Assembly (NCBI GenBank): GCA_963793645.1
Contig: CAWCAW010000010.1
Coordinates: 186,001-250,000 of the forward strand
Length of the DNA: 64,000 bases
From: CAWCAW01 sp963793645
GTDB taxonomy: Bacteria > Actinomycetota > Acidimicrobiia > Acidimicrobiales > UBA8190
Direction of reading: 5' to 3'
The position numbers were made by a program, and so were the translations under genes. The stretch's first letter is position 1. Each line of letters begins with the position of its first letter. Shown here piece after piece: positions 58,615-64,000 of the stretch. The notes under the pieces are model-generated. The model was not told where the DNA came from. It saw only the letters and a program-made list of their open reading frames with translations, and did no database searches.

Positions 58615-59643
58615 ATGAAGACTGCGATGGCGCTGGGTCTGGCATCGGTGAGTCTCCTCCTCGGGTCGCTCGCGATGGCGTCGCCATCGAGTGCAGCCGG
58701 TACAGCCGCGCACCTGGCGCCAAGCACACACTTTGTGGTGGGGTTCAACGCCACCACCGCAACCGAGGTGAGCAACGCCGCGAGTGTGGGTGTATCGACG
58801 GACATGCTCTACGCGGGCCCACCAACGGCGCAGAGCAAGCTCGGAGAGGCGTTGGCCCAAGCGCACATGGGGGTGATCGACGGTCGCATCTCGACCGAGC
58901 TGTATTTCTGGGAATGCCACCGCACCCATAGCGTGGCTCCCGCACCATCGAGGGCGCGCAACAGCTACTGCGCCCATGACGCCGAGCCCGGCTACAGCAC
59001 CTCGGTCCTCCTCGGCGCGGTGGACGCCACCCTCACATCCGATGCGGCCAGTCCCTTCGTCACCGCCTTGTGGGTACTCGACGACTGGCCGGCATGGGAC
59101 GGAGGAAGCGCGCGGCTCGTGCTGCAGGACATCCACCAGGAGATCACCGCCACCACCCCCGACCTGCCGGCCATCTGCGGGTTCGGGGCCACCGTCACCG
59201 CCCCCGGCACAGATGGGTGGGACCCGTCGACGGCACTGAATTACTCCAACGCCGGCTGCGACCTGGTCGGCTTCTACAACTACGCCGCTACGACGCGCCG
59301 ACCTTCTAGCGGGACAGGCCTCGATTGGTCGATGCAGTCGTTGCTCCCGGCCATGGAGTCGTCCTTGGACAGTCTCGGTTGGGACGAAGCCTCCACCCCG
59401 GTGCTTGGCATCGGACAGGCGTGGTCCGGCCGCTTCGCCGCCCACTACCAGCCCGGGCTCAGTTCGTCACAGGTGCTGACCCAAGCGACCGCTTTCTGCT
59501 CGGCGGGAGCGACGTCGATCGCCTGGTACGCCTGGTCGGACTCGGGGTTCCACCGCGCCACCCAGACACCGGTCAACTCAGCGGTGATGGCAGCGGGGAT
59601 CGAGGAAGGTATCGCCTCGTGCCGTCACAAGTGGTCGGGCTGA
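58615..59643 (+). CDS. secreted protein of unknown function, TIM-barrel-like
   Basis: A protein of 342 residues with a signal peptide (MKTAMALGLASVSLLLGSLA, cleavage after SSAAG). The mature part begins HFVVGFNATTATEVSNAASVGVSTDML and has alternating strands and helices with motifs such as ALWVLDDWPAWDGG, CGFGA, GFYNY, LGIGQAWSG and IAWYAWSDSGF, which read like the strands of a glycoside-hydrolase-type barrel. I recognise no family. Six or so cysteines suggest disulfides. GGGAG lies 9 nt upstream, inside the 3' arm of a small hairpin. It overlaps the convergent GGDEF gene by 19 nt. Confidence 0.7.
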   Translation: MKTAMALGLASVSLLLGSLAMASPSSAAGTAAHLAPSTHFVVGFNATTATEVSNAASVGVSTDMLYAGPPTAQSKLGEALAQAHMGVIDGRISTELYFWECHRTHSVAPAPSRARNSYCAHDAEPGYSTSVLLGAVDATLTSDAASPFVTALWVLDDWPAWDGGSARLVLQDIHQEITATTPDLPAICGFGATVTAPGTDGWDPSTALNYSNAGCDLVGFYNYAATTRRPSSGTGLDWSMQSLLPAMESSLDSLGWDEASTPVLGIGQAWSGRFAAHYQPGLSSSQVLTQATAFCSAGATSIAWYAWSDSGFHRATQTPVNSAVMAAGIEEGIASCRHKWSG

Positions 59644-61067
59644 TCGACCCACATGGTGCTGCCGTTGCCCGGGGTCGCCGGCGTGTAGAACACGGGCCGC
59701 CCGAATCCGTGCGCCTTCGAGAGGTACATGGCGGCGTCGGCCTGTTTCACGAGGGTGTCAGGATCGGTGGGGGCATCGGACGACCACGCCACGCCGATGC
59801 TGGCTTGACACGACACGTGGCCCGCCTTGAGACGCACCTGGTGGCGCAGCGAGTCCGCCACCCGCATGGCGGCGCGCATGGCTTGAGTGGCGGTGGTGAT
59901 CCCCGGGCACACCACCAAGAACTCGTCGCCGCCGATGCGCCCGACGACGTCCTCGGTGCGCACCGAGCGCAGCAGCCGTTTGGCGGCCACCTCGAGGAGC
60001 TCGTCGCCGGCCCCATGGCCGAGGCGATCGTTGACGTCTTTGAAACGATCCAGATCGACGAAGATGACCGCGGCGCGGCCCGTGCCGTGTGAGTTGGCCA
60101 CGGCGTTCTCGAGTGCCTCCATGGTGGTGGCCCGGTTATGACACTTGGTGACGTCGTCGAAGGTGGCCCGCACGCGCAGCTCCTCGCGCATGCGTACGCT
60201 CTCGGTGACATCGGCCACGCAGGCGATGGCACCGGTGATGGTTCCGTTGTCGGTGAACAGGGCGCGTAGGGTGACGTTGCACTGCCGCACCTCTTTGATG
60301 CCGCGTTCGTCCGACGCGCTGAGACGCATCTCGAAGTCGTTGTCGAGACCGCTACGCAGCACGGTGGCAAAGGCGTCGTCCACCAGTTGCCGTTGTTCGG
60401 GCACGACGGCGGCCAACTGGTCCTCGACGGTGGACGCCCGTGTGGTGCCCAAGATGGTGTGCAGGATGCGATTCGTGTAGACGACGCGACCGTGCGCATC
60501 GACTTGGAGCACGCCGAGGGGGAGCGCCTCGGCCAGCCGATGAAGAACCTCCTCTCGTGCACCGAGGGCTTCGTGAAGACGGCGCGGTTGAGCCGCGGCA
60601 CCCGTGGTGGCGGAGTGCTGGTGAGACGACGGTGGTGCTTGATCTTTCATCTCCGCGGTGACGTCGACCATTTCAGCCACGATGCAGCTGTCGGCACCGT
60701 CGTCGAGACGATTGTGGTTGACCATCTCCAGCCACACCCATGATCCGTTGCTGTGCTTGTGGCGGATGCGGACCTGACGCCCGGGACCCGGTGCGCCCAG
60801 CATCTGCATCCAGTTCTCCACAGCCAGCTCTTGGTCCTCGGGATGGATGAACTCCACTGAGGTGCGACCGACCATCTCGTCGCTGCTCCAGCCGAGCATG
60901 GCCGTCGTTGCCGTGTCGATCTCCAAGATGACGGCCACCACGCTTTTGCGCATGCGAGCCGGCGCGGGTACGGGCACCGGCGCCGAGGTCGGCGCGCGGG
61001 CGCCGTCACCCTCGGTCGGGCCGAGATCCTGGCCGTGCACGTCTCGCGCTCGGCACCCTTTAGCCAT
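59625..61067 (-). CDS. PAS-PAS-GGDEF diguanylate cyclase
   Basis: About 480 residues. Two PAS domains (about 40-150, ILEIDTATTAMLGWSSDEMVGR...FIHPEDQELAVENWMQML, and about 185-300, GVLQVDAHGRVVYTNRILHTILG) precede a cyclase domain with VDLDRFKDVNDRLGHGAGDELL and the active-site GRIGGDEFLVV. An inhibition site RTED lies five residues before GGDEF, so product feedback is likely. There is no membrane segment and no EAL domain. ATG 61067 is chosen because the longer frame runs antisense into the YbjQ-family gene. Confidence 0.9.
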   Translation of the reverse strand: MAKGCRARDVHGQDLGPTEGDGARAPTSAPVPVPAPARMRKSVVAVILEIDTATTAMLGWSSDEMVGRTSVEFIHPEDQELAVENWMQMLGAPGPGRQVRIRHKHSNGSWVWLEMVNHNRLDDGADSCIVAEMVDVTAEMKDQAPPSSHQHSATTGAAAQPRRLHEALGAREEVLHRLAEALPLGVLQVDAHGRVVYTNRILHTILGTTRASTVEDQLAAVVPEQRQLVDDAFATVLRSGLDNDFEMRLSASDERGIKEVRQCNVTLRALFTDNGTITGAIACVADVTESVRMREELRVRATFDDVTKCHNRATTMEALENAVANSHGTGRAAVIFVDLDRFKDVNDRLGHGAGDELLEVAAKRLLRSVRTEDVVGRIGGDEFLVVCPGITTATQAMRAAMRVADSLRHQVRLKAGHVSCQASIGVAWSSDAPTDPDTLVKQADAAMYLSKAHGFGRPVFYTPATPGNGSTMWVDQPDHL

Positions 61068-61241
61068 CGTCGCCAGCCGCCGTCGTCTTGAGCGGCCAGG
61101 GGACACAGTTCCTGGCCAGGGCCGTAAATAGTGCCCGAAAGTCGCCCATCTGACCGCTAGGGTGCCTAGTAGCAGCGCACCTGCACCGGTGGCCCCTGAG
61201 CTGCCGTTGTCAGAGCCCACCGTTACGAGGAGGTTGCCAGC

Positions 61242-61607
61242 GTGACCAGTCAAGAGTCCCCGCCCGAGCAGGTCTTGGCCCAGTTCCCCATCACCACCGC
61301 ACTCGAGTTCTCCGAATGGCCCGTCCAGCGCACCGTGGGCATGGTCTTCGGTGTGGTGGTTCGTTCCATGGGCATGGCCAAAGGCATCACGGCCGGATTC
61401 CGAGCGCTGGCCGGGGGCGAGGTGAAGCAGTACACACGCTTGGTGGAGGACAGCCGGCGTCACGCTCTGGACCGGATGATCGAGAACGCCAAAGTGGCAG
61501 GAGCCAACGCCGTCGTGTCGATGCGCTTCGACTCGTCTGAGGTAGGCCAGAACCTCACCGAGATCGTCGCCTACGGAACCGCCGTGGTGCTCGGGCCAAG
61601 TCGCTGA
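61242..61607 (+). CDS. YbjQ/UPF0145-family protein
   Basis: A protein of 121 residues. Segments GMVFGVVVRSMGMAKGITAGFRALAGGEVKQYTRLVEDSRRHALDRMIENAKVAGANAVVSMRFDSSEVG are the hallmark of the YbjQ (DUF74) family, which forms oligomeric rings; its function is unknown. GTG 61242 has GAGGAGG 8 nt upstream. It starts a run of three small genes. Confidence 0.88.
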   Translation: MTSQESPPEQVLAQFPITTALEFSEWPVQRTVGMVFGVVVRSMGMAKGITAGFRALAGGEVKQYTRLVEDSRRHALDRMIENAKVAGANAVVSMRFDSSEVGQNLTEIVAYGTAVVLGPSR

Positions 61608-61631
61608 ACCCGGCGGACCAGGCGTCTTGTC

Positions 61632-61838
61632 ATGGAGGGAATCGTCGGCATTGTGATCGTGACGGTCCTCGTGCTCTGCGGTGCGGCCAGTCTCTTTGTT
61701 CGTCGTCACGGCGAAAGTGATCGGCCGGAGTCCGACTGGCGTTCGACGGACGAGGTCTTCAAGGACCCTTCTACCGACCGGACCATGCGCGTGTGGCTCG
61801 ATACCGCCGGCGAGCGCCATTACGTGGCGGAGCGCTGA
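61632..61838 (+). CDS. small membrane protein, 68 residues
   Basis: One N-terminal helix (IVGIVIVTVLVLCGAASLFV), then a charged soluble part with STDEVFKDPSTDRTMRVWLDTAGERHYV. It starts 24 nt after the YbjQ-family gene and is probably co-transcribed. The soluble part has the character of a conserved domain, but I know no function. Confidence 0.7.
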   Translation: MEGIVGIVIVTVLVLCGAASLFVRRHGESDRPESDWRSTDEVFKDPSTDRTMRVWLDTAGERHYVAER

Positions 61839-61896
61839 AGGCGCGGGCCCGCTCCGACCCCTAAAGCCAGGGTTCTGATGTGTCGATGCATCTCGG

Positions 61897-62202
61897 ATGA
61901 ACCCGGATGCCCGCGAGACCAAGGCTTGGAGGCTCTCCGAGCACTCTTCCAAGTCTGACGCCGCCGTGTCGACGCTCGAGGTCGGCACGAGGGTCTTTGT
62001 CCGCAACCGGTTTATCGGACACTGGAGCGTCGGCTTCGAGGTCATCGACATCGTCGACGGCGGCTACCGGTTGCGCCGGCTTTCCGACGGTCAAGAGTTC
62101 CCTGACACCTTCGCCTTCGGAGACGTAATGCGCGAGCGGCGCCGGCACCCCGTGCGCGTCATCGGCGAATCACTCCTCGATCGCCAGCGCCAGATTCTCT
62201 GA
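61897..62202 (+). CDS. conserved hypothetical protein, 101 residues
   Basis: A soluble protein with a beta-barrel-like core: GTRVFVRNRFIGHWSVGFEVIDIVDGGYRLRRLSDGQEFPDTFAFGDV. The pattern of short strands and a central Trp resembles small SH3- or Tudor-like folds seen in actinobacterial hypotheticals. There is no catalytic motif. ATG 61897 follows the membrane protein gene by 58 nt. Confidence 0.65.
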   Translation: MNPDARETKAWRLSEHSSKSDAAVSTLEVGTRVFVRNRFIGHWSVGFEVIDIVDGGYRLRRLSDGQEFPDTFAFGDVMRERRRHPVRVIGESLLDRQRQIL

Positions 62203-62473
62203 TATCAGCGCCGACAGCGCTGTCAGCGGCGACCTGAGCGTTGTCTGAGAAGATGACGCCGGCGAAACTACAGCGATGAGGTGCGCTGCTTTATCAACGA
62301 TTCAATTGACGCATCGTCATTTCTGACGATATGCAACACAACAGACACATAACAGTTCTGTTGCGCGATGTAGCGACGGACCAGCGGTTATCTGGGTCGA
62401 TACGCCGAGAAGTCGCAGTTGCCATCGTCAATTGAACGACGGGGACGTATCCCACCTAACATCCGCATTCAAT
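62203..62473. promoter_or_regulatory. AT-richer leader region with palindromes
   Basis: 271 bases without a gene. GACAGCGCTGTC at 62213-62224 is a perfect 12-bp palindrome just after a stop codon. Around 62345-62370 lies AACAG-TT-CTGTT, nested between CAACAG and CTGTTG arms. The stretch is AT-richer than its surroundings and likely carries the promoter of the secreted protein that follows. I cannot assign a regulator. Confidence 0.35.
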
Positions 62474-63181
62474 ATGCGCAGGAAAAAGCCTTCGGTATCC
62501 GTACTCCTGGCTCTGGCCGGCACGTTCGCGGTGGCATCACCCGTCGCCGCGCAGACAATGCGGTCGTCGCCTTCGTCACCGGATTCCAACCATGGTCCAG
62601 ACAAGTCCGACAAACTCGCTGACCTTCTCGTCGACAACACCCCCTTTACGTGTGTGACGCCGGCAACGATCTGGACACTGGTGACCGTGTTCAACAACTT
62701 GCAGGCGTCCGGCCTTGCCCCCAAGGTGTCGGTGGTGCCCGCCAAGACCTACGCATGCACTGTCCCCGCCGTCCCCCAAGCAATTCCCACCAGCACACCG
62801 GTGCCGACACCACCACCCGTTGAAGTCACCAGCGCTCCGGCTCCCACCCCGACGCCGGCCCCGCCTCCTGCGAGCACGGCCAGTGCAGTCAACGCTCCCA
62901 GTACGTCGACAAGTACGGCGACACCACCGGGGTGGGGATGCACCGCCGCCATCGCCTATCTCAGCGCGCACTCGGCACCGGGGTTCCAGTTCATCTGCCC
63001 CGGCAACGCGGATGGCCATGAGGCCATGACGTGTGACAACTACGCGTCGGTGTGCCCGGGCGAGAAGCTCATCGTGATCAACGACCCCTGCCCCGTCGCG
63101 TACATGAACGAGGCGAGCAACAGTTGGGTCGTCGAGCACTTGTCGACGGCGCCGATCGACCCCTACGGCAAGGGTTGCTGA
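62474..63181 (+). CDS. secreted Cys-rich protein with Pro/Thr linker
   Basis: About 235 residues: a signal peptide (MRRKKPSVSVLLALAGTFAV), a short N-terminal domain with two Cys, a linker of P, T, S and A (about 105-165), and a C-terminal domain with about seven cysteines (GWGCTAAIAYLSAHSAPGFQFICPG...HEAMTCDNYASVCPGEKLIVINDPCPVAYMNEASNSWV). I know the last domain as a secreted module in actinobacterial proteins, without a proven function. ATG 62474 starts the signal peptide; the longer frame from TTG 62432 adds nothing recognisable. Confidence 0.75.
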   Translation: MRRKKPSVSVLLALAGTFAVASPVAAQTMRSSPSSPDSNHGPDKSDKLADLLVDNTPFTCVTPATIWTLVTVFNNLQASGLAPKVSVVPAKTYACTVPAVPQAIPTSTPVPTPPPVEVTSAPAPTPTPAPPPASTASAVNAPSTSTSTATPPGWGCTAAIAYLSAHSAPGFQFICPGNADGHEAMTCDNYASVCPGEKLIVINDPCPVAYMNEASNSWVVEHLSTAPIDPYGKGC

Positions 63182-63366
63182 GAACCTCTCGTTTCTGGCC
63201 CATCAAGGAGCGGGCGCGCTTGACACGGCACCGTCGACGTCGCCGCTCGATGGTCGCCAGCCGACCGAGATAGAGGTAGGCGGCGCCGTAGGATTTCCCT
63301 TGCAATGGTGGGCGTCGATGGGCCAATTGACGAGGGAAGCTCAACTCAGGTGCGTGAAAGGCCGAA

Positions 63367-64000
63367 ATGAGCGAGATGTCCCAAGGACCCGGTTGGTGGT
63401 TGGCGACCGACGGCAAGTGGTACCCACCCGAGGAGCACCCGGGCCAGGTGACGCCTGCCGCAGCGTCGGCACCCCCCGCCACGCCCACCCTGTCGTCAGC
63501 TGAGCCCGAGGCCGCCGCCCCTGTGGCCTACCAGGGCCTTCCCTCGGGCTGGTACCGCGATCCCAGTGACCCCGCCTCGGCGCGCTACTGGGACGGGACC
63601 ACGCTGGGTGACGAGAAAAGGCCGGTGGCGCACCCGGCGGTGGCAGTCAGTCAGCCAACTGCCAGTCAGCCGATCTCGGGTCAGCCAACCACGACGGTGA
63701 CGACTCCCGGAGTGGTCACACCGACGCCATACATGGGTTCCACGCCGGGCGGCAGTGCCTCCCCCCCGCCGTTGGCGCCCATGGCTCCGACGCTGTCGCC
63801 GTCGCCGTCGGACAATCGACCCTTTTTCAAAGAAGGCTGGTTCTGGCTCTGCATCGTGGCGGTGATACTTGTGATCGGCATCGTGGTGTCCAACGGCGAC
63901 GGCACCAGCAACGGCAACTCCAATGCGGCGTCGAACACGGGCACGGTGGCCAGCACGACGACAACGGTCACGGCACCGGCCAGTACGTTGCCGGCTCCCA
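63367..64000 (+). CDS. DUF2510 protein with membrane helix (3' end outside window)
   Basis: The frame is open to the right edge (211 codons seen). Near the N-terminus is GPGWWLATDGKWYPPEEHPG, then a P/A/T linker, the DUF2510 motif GWYRDPSDPASARYWDGTTLG, another low-complexity stretch, one membrane helix (GWFWLCIVAVILVIGIVV) and an N/S/T-rich outside part. Such proteins are typical of Actinobacteria and lie at the cell surface, often with an outside ligand domain after the helix, which is cut off here. ATG 63367 or ATG 63376 is the start. Confidence 0.82.
   Translation, partial: MSEMSQGPGWWLATDGKWYPPEEHPGQVTPAAASAPPATPTLSSAEPEAAAPVAYQGLPSGWYRDPSDPASARYWDGTTLGDEKRPVAHPAVAVSQPTASQPISGQPTTTVTTPGVVTPTPYMGSTPGGSASPPPLAPMAPTLSPSPSDNRPFFKEGWFWLCIVAVILVIGIVVSNGDGTSNGNSNAASNTGTVASTTTTVTAPASTLPAP

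Overview
The window is a high-GC stretch of chromosome from an actinobacterium, most likely a member of the Acidimicrobiia or a near relative (inference). The signs are frequent GTG starts, many genes with a TANNNT box 6-8 nt before the start codon and no Shine-Dalgarno (leaderless transcripts), TlyA, DksA-like and Rv2578c-type proteins, a DUF2510 protein with a GWW..DGKWYPP motif, and a housekeeping block in the order familiar from Actinobacteria. No 16S or ribosomal protein gene is present to place it further.

Layout. 1-6.6 kb: a transporter-cNMP-patatin fusion cut by the left edge, an FtsX-type permease, a methyltransferase and a 57-residue basic protein. 7.1-8.8 kb: a complete IS256-family element with inverted repeats and a 9-bp target duplication, next to the 3' end of a tRNA-Pro(GGG) gene. 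8.9-13.9 kb: a large secreted beta-helix/repeat/Ig-like protein and a polytopic membrane protein. 13.9-18.7 kb: der, a PDZ-radical SAM DUF512 protein, ispH and an HD-domain protein. 18.7-22.4 kb: a GT2 glycosyltransferase and a YfhO-like membrane protein.

22.4-39.2 kb is the core block, mostly on the minus strand: recN, nadK, tlyA, a Lys/Ala-rich phasin- or H1-like protein, pyrG, a Nudix hydrolase, xerD, dksA-like, an M50 protease, trpS (plus strand), scpA, scpB, rluB, aroH, tyrA, aroA, cmk and plsC. Many neighbours overlap by 4-20 nt, so they are probably translated as coupled units. The order links chromosome segregation (ScpAB, XerD), rRNA modification (RluB, TlyA), nucleotide supply (CMK, PyrG) and the end of the shikimate/tyrosine pathway. 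parA, often found between xerD and scpA, is absent.

39.2-50.4 kb is accessory: an Rv2578c-type radical SAM gene with a LexA-type box over its promoter, methionine aminopeptidase, two MFS transporters, an oxidoreductase, a nitroreductase, a YwaF-like membrane protein, a single-domain receiver, an acyltransferase-SGNH protein and an NTF2-like protein. 50.4-58.5 kb is a complete Kdp potassium-uptake locus in which KdpD is split into two genes: the histidine-kinase half lies at the start, with kdpE, and the N-terminal KdpD/USP half at the end, after kdpC. Four TTCAC motifs on one helical face precede kdpF, and an extra 27-residue membrane ORF overlaps kdpF. 58.6-64 kb holds secreted proteins of unknown function, a PAS-PAS-GGDEF cyclase, a YbjQ-family protein, small conserved proteins and a DUF2510 protein cut by the right edge.

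Sequence quality matters here. I can place about 20 frameshift junctions, 18 of them between 40.4 and 54.4 kb, several in G or C runs, and one in trpS, which should be essential. Most look like uncorrected indels rather than decay, so I annotate those genes across the shift.
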